Of a DNA stretch of 64,000 bases, positions 19,062-28,172 are shown piece by piece. Origin of the DNA: an uncultured Alphaproteobacteria bacterium. GTDB lineage: Bacteria > Pseudomonadota > Alphaproteobacteria > HIMB59. The DNA lies in the NCBI GenBank assembly GCA_902594145.1, contig CACJLA010000003.1:62001-126000 (forward strand). Reading direction: 5' to 3'. Below the pieces are notes generated by a model. That model was not told the origin of the DNA, made no database searches, and worked only from the letters and a program-made list of their open reading frames with translations. A program made the translations under genes and the position numbers. Positions within the stretch are counted from its first letter, which is position 1; each line of letters begins with the position of its first letter.

Positions 19062-20439
19062 GAGCTCTGTTTCGAGAGTCTTTCAGATCAACAATAGGGT
19101 TAAAATATTTTTTATCTTTGATTAAATTTTTTAATAAATTTTCGTCTAAATACGGCTCAAATATTGTCTTTGTAGAATTAAAAATTTTTAATTGAGGAAT
19201 ATATTTGAGAATAAAATGGGCTCGAGGATCAAACTTTTCAGATTGAAGCACTGGGTTAAAGACTCGAAAATATGGTGAAGCATCTGCCCCACAACCTGCA
19301 ATCCATTGCCATCCAGCAGCATTACTAGCCTCATCATAATCTAATAAACTTTTATGAAAGTAATTTTCACCCAATGTCCAATTTAACAATAAATTTTTAA
19401 CTAAAAAGCTTCCTACTACCATTCTTAGTCTATTGTGCATCCAACCCTCTTCATAGATTTGTTTCATCGCAGCGTCGACTAGTGGAATACCTGTCTCTCC
19501 CTTAGTCCAAATAGTAAAATCCTTTTTACTGTTCCTCCATGGAAATTTTTTAAATTTTGGATTTATGGGTATATTGGATAAATCTTCCGAGTAATACAAT
19601 AAAGAATAAGAGAACTCTCTCCAACCAATCTCTGAAAGATATGTATTAATTGAATTATTCATTTTTTTTGAGTGTTGGATTTTTTCTATTATTATACGTG
19701 GAGAGATTTCTCCAAATCTTAAATGAGGTGATATTCTCGAAGTTTGATCTAAGTCTGGTCTATTTCTATTAACCTCATATTTATCAATATCGGATGAGAT
19801 GTAAGTATCAATTTTTTTTAAAGCTGCGTCTTCTCCTGGAGTCCAGTGTTTATCAAACTTCTCGTACCAATTTTTGTTATCAAAAAAACTAAGATCAGTT
19901 TTTTGATTATGTATTAAAGGTTTTATAAATATTTTTTTTTTATAACTAAATTTCTTATTTAAATAAACTTTATAAGCTGCTCTCCAGAAAGGAGTGAAAA
20001 CTTTAAAATATTGCCCTGAATTGTTTCGTACTTCCCAAGGCTCATTTAATAAATGTGAATTAAAAGTATCTACTTGAATACTACTATCTTTAAAAAATTT
20101 TTTAATTTCAGTGTCTCGTCTAATCGATTGTTGAGAATAAAGCCTATTCCAAATTAAAGATGTAATTTTATATTTTTTAACTAAGTCAGAGATATTTTTT
20201 TTTGCCTCTCCGTTAAGTGTTATTAGTTTTACATTGAAGGTCTGCTCTAATTTTTGAGCATGTAATCTAAGAGTCTTTTCAAGCCACCAGTGCCCAGCAT
20301 CTCCAGTAGCTTTTTTTTCTATGTCATCATATATATATACTAGAAGGGCTTCAGATTTTTGGTTTGAAATAAATTCAAGGCATGGATTGTCGTTGATCCT
20401 AAAGTCTCTTCTCAGCCAGTATAAAGTTTTATGTTCGAT
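19033..20439 (-). CDS. phr: Deoxyribodipyrimidine photolyase/cryptochrome family, full length, apparent non-canonical start
   Basis: The frame stays open upstream of the 209-aa track ORF: (I/M)EHKTLYWLRRDFRINDNPCLEF...GDAGHWWL...FTPFWRAAY...FDKHWTPGEDAALKKIDTY...DLDQTSRISPHLRFGEISPR...then MNNSINTYLSEIGWREFSY...WQWIAGCGADASPYFRVFNP. Start placed tentatively at ATC 20437-20439; no in-frame ATG/GTG/TTG upstream of 19662. Confidence 0.85.
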   Translation of the reverse strand: MEHKTLYWLRRDFRINDNPCLEFISNQKSEALLVYIYDDIEKKATGDAGHWWLEKTLRLHAQKLEQTFNVKLITLNGEAKKNISDLVKKYKITSLIWNRLYSQQSIRRDTEIKKFFKDSSIQVDTFNSHLLNEPWEVRNNSGQYFKVFTPFWRAAYKVYLNKKFSYKKKIFIKPLIHNQKTDLSFFDNKNWYEKFDKHWTPGEDAALKKIDTYISSDIDKYEVNRNRPDLDQTSRISPHLRFGEISPRIIIEKIQHSKKMNNSINTYLSEIGWREFSYSLLYYSEDLSNIPINPKFKKFPWRNSKKDFTIWTKGETGIPLVDAAMKQIYEEGWMHNRLRMVVGSFLVKNLLLNWTLGENYFHKSLLDYDEASNAAGWQWIAGCGADASPYFRVFNPVLQSEKFDPRAHFILKYIPQLKIFNSTKTIFEPYLDENLLKNLIKDKKYFNPIVDLKDSRNRALEAYQQTKS

Positions 20440-20457
20440 AGTTAGAGAATATCAAAA

Positions 20458-20652
20458 TTATTTACTATGAGGAGGCATTTTCTTTTCAACAAACCAAACA
20501 TGTTGTTTCAAGACAGGGTCATACTTTCTTTGGCGAAGTTTGTCAGAAACTTTTAAACCTTTTGTAGGCTTACGTACAATGTATTTTGTACCAGTTTCTG
20601 GTTTTTCTTCAGGTATCAACTGTTTTAACTGATAAGTGGACTTTTTAGCCAT
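20458..20652 (-). CDS. rpmG: 50S ribosomal protein L33
   Basis: GTKYIVRKPTKGLKVSDKLRQRKYDPVLKQHVWFVEKKMP. Confidence 0.85.
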   Translation of the reverse strand: MAKKSTYQLKQLIPEEKPETGTKYIVRKPTKGLKVSDKLRQRKYDPVLKQHVWFVEKKMPPHSK

Positions 20653-20703
20653 TGGCGTAAAATAAACTAATTTTAAATTTGGTCAAGATTGATATTAGAA
20701 AAA

Positions 20704-21567
20704 TTAAAAGACTTTTTTCCAATGTTCTCTCTTGTCTTTGAGAGAGCGTCTCTTTTTTTCTGTCATATTGTCAAAACAAACAGGGCAAGTAAATCCTTTT
20801 TCATATTTTGGTGATTTTGTCTCTTTAATTGTCAAGGGCGTATTACAACCATAACAAAGCTTACTTATTCCTTTTGAAAGTTCTTTGTTCAGTGAAACTC
20901 GATAATCAAAGACAAAACATTCTCCATTCCATAATTTTGAATTAGTTTGTTCAAAATATTTTAAAATACCGCCTTTAAGTTGGTAAGTATCTATTCCGTA
21001 TCTTTCCATTAAGGGTCCAGCTTTTTCACATCTAATCCCTCCTGTGCAATAGATAGCTACTTTTTTATTTAGAAATTGGTTCTTATTTGTTTTTATATAT
21101 TCATTAAATTCTTTAAATGTGTCGATTTTAGGATTTATTGCATTTCTAAAATGTCCAATTTTATACTCATAATTATTTCTTGTATCAATAATTTTTACAT
21201 CTTTTTTATTAATAAATTTATCCCAATCATTTGGATGTATAAATTTACTTTGTTTAATCTCTGAAATTTTTAATCCAAAATCAGAAGTTACAATTTCATT
21301 TTTAAGTTTTATCTTAAATTCCTTAAATATTTCCTGGCCACTATAATTAGATATTTTGATATTTTCATTTAAAACACCCAATGAGATTAAATAATTAATT
21401 GTATTTTTTTCTTTTTTTTGAGTAACAGTAATTGTTCCATTGAGCCCTTCTTTGCTCACGAGAATTGATCCTTTTATTTTTTTCAAAAGAAAGAATAAAT
21501 TTATTTCTTCTTTTAATTTTTTAGGATTGGAAATATCAAAAAAGCTATAAAATGCTAAGACTCGCAT
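20704..21567 (-). CDS. trhO: tRNA uridine(34) hydroxylase / rhodanese-related (YceA/TrhO)
   Basis: SKEGLNGTIT; rhodanese loop IYCTGGIRCEKA. Confidence 0.9.
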   Translation of the reverse strand: MRVLAFYSFFDISNPKKLKEEINLFFLLKKIKGSILVSKEGLNGTITVTQKKEKNTINYLISLGVLNENIKISNYSGQEIFKEFKIKLKNEIVTSDFGLKISEIKQSKFIHPNDWDKFINKKDVKIIDTRNNYEYKIGHFRNAINPKIDTFKEFNEYIKTNKNQFLNKKVAIYCTGGIRCEKAGPLMERYGIDTYQLKGGILKYFEQTNSKLWNGECFVFDYRVSLNKELSKGISKLCYGCNTPLTIKETKSPKYEKGFTCPVCFDNMTEKKRRSLKDKREHWKKVF

Positions 21568-21611
21568 TGTTATGTTTTATAACATATATAATAGTTGATC
21601 AAATAAGGTGT

Positions 21612-22925
21612 TTAAACAGCTTTGATTTTATTAGTAAATTGATTTTCAAATTTGGATAACTGAGGCATAAATTTGAACCAAGCATCTTTTAAAGCATCCA
21701 CAAATTTTTCAGTGGACTCTGGGTCGTGACATGGAGTTGGGGTTATTCGAATTCTTTCAGTTCCTTTTGGAACAGTAGGATAATTTATTGGTTGGACATA
21801 AACTTGGTGTTCGTTTAAAAGAAAATCACTAATTTCTTTACACAATTTACTATCTCCAATTAAGACAGGTATTATATGAGAACCTGAGTCTAAAAAAGGT
21901 ATTCCTGCGGATCGAAGCTCTTTTTTAACAAAATCAACATTCTCAAAAAATGAAGATCGAATTTCATTACTTTTCTTTACTTGTCTAATACTTTCTAAAC
22001 TTCCAGCAGCAACTGCAGGGCACATAGAAGTTGTAAAAATAAATCCTTTTGAGAAACTTCTGACAAAATCAATTATGGTCTCTGTCGAAGCTATATATCC
22101 GCCTGCTAGCCCGAATGCCTTTGCTAAGGTACCATTGATTATATCAATATGTTCAGCTAAGCCTCTTTGATCAGCAACACCTGCTGCATTGGGACCGTAT
22201 AAACCCACAGCATGGACTTCATCCAAATAAATTAGTGCTCCATTATCTTGTGCAACTTGAATGATATCTTCTAGTGGTGCAAAATCAGCTTCCATGGAGT
22301 AAACAGATTCTAAAACAATAATTTTAGGTCGCATAAAATCAACGCCTTTCAAAATATCTTTAAGGTGTTTTACATCGTTATGTCTATAAATTGCTTTTTC
22401 TTTTTTACTAGTTCGAATACCTTCTATAAGTGAAGCGTGATTGAGTTCATCACTTAAAACTAGACAATTATCAAAAGCTGAGATAATAGACTTAAGAGCT
22501 GATTCATTGGCACTATAGCCAGAGTTAAATGCTAAAGCCCTCTCCTTTTTATGTAAAAGTGCAATTTCTTTTTCTAACTGTATATGAAAATTAGTTGTGC
22601 CTGATATATTTCTTGTCCCGCCGCTGCCTGCGCCCAGCTTTTCTGCAGCAGACTGCATTGCATAGATAACATTTTTATTTTGACTCATACCTAAATAATC
22701 ATTTGAGCACCAAACATCTATTTCTTCTGTTTGGCCATTGCCACTGTGTCTTGTGGCTTTAGGAAATTGTCCGGCTTTCCTCTCAATATTATTAAATACT
22801 CTGTAATGACCTTCATCTTTAATTTTATCAATTTCAGATTGAAGGGTACTTAAATAATTAGACTTCCAATTATGAGTTTTCACAAGTTTAAATGTATTTT
22901 TTACTATTTCTAAAAGATACTGCAA
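21612..22925 (-). CDS. hemA: 5-aminolevulinate synthase
   Basis: WCSNDYLGMSQN; GSGGTRNISGTTNFH; YLDEVHAVGLYGPNAAG; TLAKAFGLAGGYIA. Confidence 0.95.
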   Translation of the reverse strand: MQYLLEIVKNTFKLVKTHNWKSNYLSTLQSEIDKIKDEGHYRVFNNIERKAGQFPKATRHSGNGQTEEIDVWCSNDYLGMSQNKNVIYAMQSAAEKLGAGSGGTRNISGTTNFHIQLEKEIALLHKKERALAFNSGYSANESALKSIISAFDNCLVLSDELNHASLIEGIRTSKKEKAIYRHNDVKHLKDILKGVDFMRPKIIVLESVYSMEADFAPLEDIIQVAQDNGALIYLDEVHAVGLYGPNAAGVADQRGLAEHIDIINGTLAKAFGLAGGYIASTETIIDFVRSFSKGFIFTTSMCPAVAAGSLESIRQVKKSNEIRSSFFENVDFVKKELRSAGIPFLDSGSHIIPVLIGDSKLCKEISDFLLNEHQVYVQPINYPTVPKGTERIRITPTPCHDPESTEKFVDALKDAWFKFMPQLSKFENQFTNKIKAV

Positions 22926-22947
22926 TAAAGACGCATAAAGCTTATAT

Positions 22948-23967
22948 TTAGGGGCTTTTTGTCCTATTTATCTTTGGAATTACCTCTTTGCCAATAAGTT
23001 CAATGGATTTAATTAAATTTTCATGAGTAATATCAGCTATATCCATTTGAAATTGGAATCTATCAATTCCTCCAAGAGCTTCACTGTGTCGAATAATTTT
23101 TTTCGCTACTTGATCAGGATCTCCTAAGACTATCGCACCTAATGGGCCTATCTGATTGTCAAATTGATCTCTAGTGACAGGGCCCCAGCCTCTTTCTCTT
23201 CCAATTTTTGTGAACATTTTATGGTACCCCTCATAATACAAATTAATTGCTTCATCCATACTATTTGCTACATAGCCTAAAGAATGAAGTCCCACAGAGA
23301 GTTTTTCAGGAGGATGTCCAGCTTCTTTACCCGCTTGTCTATAAACATCTACTAAAGGTTTGAAACGGTGGGTATTACCTCCAATAATTGCAATCATTAA
23401 AGGCAAACCCATTGATCCAGCTCTTGCAAAAGATTGAGGAGTCCCACCAACACCTAACCAAATTGGTACTGGGTTTTGAATAGGTCTTGGGTAAACAGGT
23501 AAATTATTAATTGAGGGTCTAAATTTACCAGACCAACTGACAAATTCGTTTTCTCTTATATTTAGAAGTAAATTAAGTTTTTCAATAAATAAATCATCGT
23601 AGTCTTTAAAATCTAAACCAAATAAAGGAAATGCTTCAGAAAATGATCCTCTACCTGCAACCATTTCTGCTCTACCACCAGATATAAGGTCAAGAGTAGA
23701 TAGATTTTGAAATACACGAACAGGATCTGCTGCACTTAGAACAGTTACAGCACTTATCAACTTAATTTTTTTTGTTTTTGCTGCAGCAGCAGATAAAATC
23801 ATGAATGGAGATGAGTCTAAAAATTCTTTTCGATGGTGCTCACCTATTCCAAATGAATTTAAACCAACCTCATCAGCAAAAATAATTCTATCAATGACGT
23901 TATTTATAGCTTTGACACTGTCTGATCCTTCTCTTTTATCAGCAAAACTGTCTATACCTATTTGCAA
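22948..23967 (-). CDS. LLM class flavin-dependent oxidoreductase
   Basis: GIGEHHRKEFLDSSP; LDLISGGRAEMVAGRGS; bacterial luciferase-like fold. Confidence 0.9.
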   Translation of the reverse strand: MQIGIDSFADKREGSDSVKAINNVIDRIIFADEVGLNSFGIGEHHRKEFLDSSPFMILSAAAAKTKKIKLISAVTVLSAADPVRVFQNLSTLDLISGGRAEMVAGRGSFSEAFPLFGLDFKDYDDLFIEKLNLLLNIRENEFVSWSGKFRPSINNLPVYPRPIQNPVPIWLGVGGTPQSFARAGSMGLPLMIAIIGGNTHRFKPLVDVYRQAGKEAGHPPEKLSVGLHSLGYVANSMDEAINLYYEGYHKMFTKIGRERGWGPVTRDQFDNQIGPLGAIVLGDPDQVAKKIIRHSEALGGIDRFQFQMDIADITHENLIKSIELIGKEVIPKINRTKSP

Positions 23968-23976
23968 AGTATTATT

Positions 23977-24654
23977 CTAAAATTTTTCAGTATTAGTTCT
24001 AATTTCAATTTCCCAAGACCAGGCTTTTTTATCTTGCTGGTAAAAGTTAAGGTATTGTTTTGCAATTTCATCAGGGTGTATCATTTGATAATTTCCAATC
24101 GGTTTTCTTCCAATTCCTCCATCAATTACAAAATGACCAATATGAATATTTTGTGGGTGCAATTCTCTAGCCAATGATTGAGCTAAGCCCCTTAATCCAA
24201 ACTTGCCAATTGCAAAAGATGCAGATTTAGCAAATCCTTTTACGCTTGCAGATGAGCCTGTAAAAAATATATTTCCTTGTCCTGATTTAATCATTCTTTT
24301 TGCCGACTCATGCGCTACTAAGAATGCCCCGTAGCTATTTACTTTTATTGATTGAAGCATCTCGTCTGGGTCATATTCTACAAAAGGTTTTACTATTCTT
24401 AAAGATGGATTGTATATAACGATTTCTGGGGTACCAATAGTTGAGTCAATTTGTGAAAATAATTCATGAACACTTTTATTTTCAGTTGAGTCACACTTAA
24501 AAACCAAAGCATCAGTCTCTTGTTTTAAAGAGCTAAGTTTTTCAATATTTCTTGCAGCTAGAGCAATTTTCATACCTTTAGAATAAAAAATTCTGGCTAA
24601 TGAGGCACTTAGACCTGATCCTGCGCCTACAATTAAAACTGATTTCTGACTCAT
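23977..24654 (-). CDS. SDR family oxidoreductase
   Basis: VLIVGAGSGLSASLARIFYSKGMKIALAARN; Rossmann motif. Confidence 0.85.
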   Translation of the reverse strand: MSQKSVLIVGAGSGLSASLARIFYSKGMKIALAARNIEKLSSLKQETDALVFKCDSTENKSVHELFSQIDSTIGTPEIVIYNPSLRIVKPFVEYDPDEMLQSIKVNSYGAFLVAHESAKRMIKSGQGNIFFTGSSASVKGFAKSASFAIGKFGLRGLAQSLARELHPQNIHIGHFVIDGGIGRKPIGNYQMIHPDEIAKQYLNFYQQDKKAWSWEIEIRTNTEKF

Positions 24655-24770
24655 CTTTTGAATATTGACTAGCTATAACATATTTTTACTTAAGTACATA
24701 TTGACCATTAAGTCTCGCTTAAATTGTATTAAGGTTGATTATTTGTTATTTCTTAATGTCATCAAAAGAT

Positions 24771-26249
24771 ATGAAAAAAATAGTTATTTTATCAAGAAAA
24801 AGTTTTCTAGCTAAAATTCAAACACACATAGCAAAAATAGAAATTAATAAGATTAGAAAAAATATAGTCGATACTCATTACTCATCTAGTATAGGCGACA
24901 AGGATCTCTCGGCAAAAGCTTGGGAACAGCATGGTTTTGGTGTATTTACAAATTCTCTCTCAAGGAAATTAATTTTAAAAGAGGCAGATGTTGTAGTTCA
25001 CTCATTCAAAGATCTACCTGTTAAAAATCTTAATAAAACTTCGTTTGTTTGTCTTCAAAGAGATGATCCAAGAGATATTATTCTAATAAAGAAATCATCA
25101 TTAAATAAAAAAAAATTAGTAATAGGAACCTCTTCTCCTAGAAGAAAATATTATTTAAAAAAATTAAAGGAATTTCTTCCATTTCAGGAATTAAAATCAA
25201 TTCAGATAAGGGGTAATGTTACATCAAGACTAGATAAAGTTTTAAATTCCTCTAAAGAAGATGGATTATTTATTGCAAAAGCTGCTACTGATAGAATTTT
25301 TAAATACGGGAAAAAAGTTGATAAAAAAGAGTATATTAATTTTAGGTCTAATTTTGAAAAGTTTGAAAAGGTAATTTTACCAATTTCTGAATTTCCAAGC
25401 GCCGCTGCTCAGGGATGTATAGCTTTAGAGTTCAGAAAAGATGATAAAAAAATAAAAAAAATATTAGAAAAAATAAATCATTTGCCCACTTCTGAAGATT
25501 GTTATAAGGAGAGGAAGTATTTATATAAGTGGGGGGGAGGTTGTAATCTCGATATAGGGGTAACTATTGAAAATATATTAAACGAAAGAATTCTGTTTGC
25601 TCGGGGTAAAGACACTCAAACAAAAAAATATTTTAATGAAAAAAAATATCTTAATAACAAGCGTGTAAAAAAAGTTAAGAATATATTTCCACTAAACATC
25701 TCTAATTATCAAATGTTCAGCAGAGATTTGATAGAATTTAGTAAGACTATAAAGAATAAAAACGTTCTAGCAACAAGAGCAAACTTTAAAGAATTTGGGT
25801 CTTTAAAAAATGTATCTAATCTTATTACTTCTGGTGTCACCTCTTGGAAAAAAATAAATAAAAAAGGTATTCTTGTAAATTCATCTCTTGATGGTTTTGG
25901 AGAAAATTACAGAGAAATTGAAAATGTTTACAAAGGCAATAATCACACTACTTATAAACTCACCTACAAGGAAAATAATCTAAAAACAAAATTTCCCAAA
26001 ATTTCCCATTATAGTTTAACCCCTTTTATTAACGATACTACTATTGATAATTTATTTATTGCTGAGAGTTTTTATTGGATGAGCTTTTCGGCTTTCAAAA
26101 TAGCTATACAACTCAGGCCAGAAATAATAAATAAGCGAAATGCATGTGGTCCTGGACAAACTTATGTTCAAATTTCTAAATTTATTCCTAAAAATCAATT
26201 AAACATATATCTTACATATGAAGATTTTAAAAAATTTGAACTTAAATGA
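24771..26249 (+). CDS. hemC: Porphobilinogen deaminase (hydroxymethylbilane synthase) with C-terminal extension that may be a divergent uroporphyrinogen-III synthase
   Basis: N-terminal ~300 aa HemC: EADVVVHSFKDLP, IGTSSPRRKY, IRGNVTSRLDK, AAAQGCIALEF, GGGCNLDIGV; C-terminal ~190 aa does not belong to HemC. Start moved to MKKIVILSRKS. Confidence 0.85.
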   Translation: MKKIVILSRKSFLAKIQTHIAKIEINKIRKNIVDTHYSSSIGDKDLSAKAWEQHGFGVFTNSLSRKLILKEADVVVHSFKDLPVKNLNKTSFVCLQRDDPRDIILIKKSSLNKKKLVIGTSSPRRKYYLKKLKEFLPFQELKSIQIRGNVTSRLDKVLNSSKEDGLFIAKAATDRIFKYGKKVDKKEYINFRSNFEKFEKVILPISEFPSAAAQGCIALEFRKDDKKIKKILEKINHLPTSEDCYKERKYLYKWGGGCNLDIGVTIENILNERILFARGKDTQTKKYFNEKKYLNNKRVKKVKNIFPLNISNYQMFSRDLIEFSKTIKNKNVLATRANFKEFGSLKNVSNLITSGVTSWKKINKKGILVNSSLDGFGENYREIENVYKGNNHTTYKLTYKENNLKTKFPKISHYSLTPFINDTTIDNLFIAESFYWMSFSAFKIAIQLRPEIINKRNACGPGQTYVQISKFIPKNQLNIYLTYEDFKKFELK

Positions 26250-27169
26250 TAAAAAATTATTTCCCTATAAATCGGTCAAATACTATAAAAAAGAAAATGC
26301 TCATACAGCCTTTTTTTGTGGACCAAAAAGTAAATGACTCAAAAAAAATTAAAGGGTTAGGTGATAATAAAAGTTGGTCGTCTTCTAATGTCATCAAGGC
26401 AATTGAGAAGGATCTTAAAAGGGGTATAAATAATTTTCTTTTGTTTATTGTACCTCTTCAAAAACAAAGAACTCCAGAAGATTTTAGCTTTCACTATGAG
26501 GTTATTAGAAAAATTAAAAAATATTTTGGTAAAGATATAGTATTGCTCATCGATACGTGCCTTTGCTCTATTACTTATGATGGACATTGTGGAATTACTC
26601 ATCAAAAATCTATCGATCTTAATAAAACTCATTACTCTTTAGGATTAGCAGCAAATACATATCTTGAGGCAGGTGCAGATATAATAGCTCCAAGCGATAT
26701 GATGAAAAATACAACAAAATACTTAAGGAAAATCTTTGCACAAAATGGATTTTCTAATTCTCAGATTATGAGTTACTCAACAAAATTTAAAAGTCATTTT
26801 TATGGTCCATTTAGAAATGTAGCAAAATCGTCACCTAAAGGTTTTGATCGATCATCATATCAGTTGCCAGTTGCAGACAAAAAAAAAGCAATCAAAAGTT
26901 CCATCGATAATGCTGCACAGGGAGCGAATTATTTAATGGTTAAACCTGGAATGACATCAATTGATTTAATTGGAGATATAAAAAAAGAAACACTACTTCC
27001 TACAGGGACATTTCAGGTAAGTGGTGAATTTGCTAGTTTGCAAATGCTTAGCAAAGCTAATTTTGGCAACTATATTGATTTACTAAAAGAGTCTTTGGTG
27101 GTCTTCAAAAGAGCACGATCAGATTTTATTATTACTTATGGGGCAAGGGATATTGCAAAATACTTATAA
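26246..27169 (+). CDS. hemB: Porphobilinogen synthase (delta-aminolevulinic acid dehydratase)
   Basis: DTCLCSITYDGHCGIT (Zn-type Cys site); MVKPGMTSIDLI. Confidence 0.95.
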   Translation: MIKNYFPINRSNTIKKKMLIQPFFVDQKVNDSKKIKGLGDNKSWSSSNVIKAIEKDLKRGINNFLLFIVPLQKQRTPEDFSFHYEVIRKIKKYFGKDIVLLIDTCLCSITYDGHCGITHQKSIDLNKTHYSLGLAANTYLEAGADIIAPSDMMKNTTKYLRKIFAQNGFSNSQIMSYSTKFKSHFYGPFRNVAKSSPKGFDRSSYQLPVADKKKAIKSSIDNAAQGANYLMVKPGMTSIDLIGDIKKETLLPTGTFQVSGEFASLQMLSKANFGNYIDLLKESLVVFKRARSDFIITYGARDIAKYL

Positions 27170-28163
27170 CAAAAAATTTCTCAATGCTTTAAATAAAGTA
27201 GAGCAAAAAGTTCCCCCTATTTGGCTAATGAGACAAGCTGGTCGGTATCATAAACATTATAGAATTTTAAAAGAAAAATATTCTTTTGAGCAATTATGCA
27301 AAGAGCCTGAGCTAGCTTGTAAAGTGGCTCTAGGACCTATTGCTGAGTTTGACTTTGATGTTGCAATACTATTCAGCGATATACTTTTTCCTTTAGATTA
27401 TTTAGGGATGGGCCTGAAATTTAAACCCGGCCCTGTATTTGAAAGAAATTTAAATTCTAAAATGATATCTGAGTTTAATATTGATGAATTTGATAGTTTT
27501 ATGGAATTTCAAAGTAAATCACTCAATCTTATTAGAAATGAGTTATCAAACGATAAGTCCTTAATTGGTTTTACTGGTGGGCCTTTAACTTTATACCATT
27601 TTGCAATCAGACATAATCCTGTATCAGAAACATTATTTCAACAAACCCTACCAATCTTAGAAAAGTTAATTCATAAAAATATCCAAATTCAGTTTCAAAG
27701 TGACATAGATCTATTGATGATTTTTGATACTGAGGCTAATAATCTTAATGATGAAGAATTTGATAAGTTTGTAATTCCTTTTATAAAAAAAATTGCAGAT
27801 AGTTATCCCAATAAGATAGGTTATTTCACAAAAGATATTTCTCAAAACAAATTTAGTAAATTGCAAAGATTAGAAAATTTAAAACTAACAGTTCTTGGAA
27901 CCAATTTAGAAATATTTAATGAATTACCAAAAACGCATTTATCTTTACAAGGAAATTTTTCAAATAATTTACTAGCTATGGAAGACACTAAAGCTTTTTC
28001 ACATATCATCGATGAATATTTAGAAAAATGTTTGCAGAATGATATATCCCATAGATCAGGTTGGATAGCTAGCCTGGATCATGGTGTAAAAAAAACTACT
28101 CCTGAGGCTAATGTTCATCTATTCATAGAAAAGATAAGAACTAAATTATCACTAAAATCGTAA
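27138..28163 (+). CDS. hemE: Uroporphyrinogen decarboxylase
   Basis: PPIWLMRQAGRYHKHYR; AILFSDILFPLDYLG. Confidence 0.95.
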   Translation: MGQGILQNTYNKKFLNALNKVEQKVPPIWLMRQAGRYHKHYRILKEKYSFEQLCKEPELACKVALGPIAEFDFDVAILFSDILFPLDYLGMGLKFKPGPVFERNLNSKMISEFNIDEFDSFMEFQSKSLNLIRNELSNDKSLIGFTGGPLTLYHFAIRHNPVSETLFQQTLPILEKLIHKNIQIQFQSDIDLLMIFDTEANNLNDEEFDKFVIPFIKKIADSYPNKIGYFTKDISQNKFSKLQRLENLKLTVLGTNLEIFNELPKTHLSLQGNFSNNLLAMEDTKAFSHIIDEYLEKCLQNDISHRSGWIASLDHGVKKTTPEANVHLFIEKIRTKLSLKS

Positions 28164-28172
28164 TGTTTTTCA

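Noticed and set aside
19033-19662. Photolyase fragment interpreted as pseudogene or C-terminal remnant
   Set aside because: Manual translation shows the N-terminal half is intact and in the same frame; only the start codon is atypical
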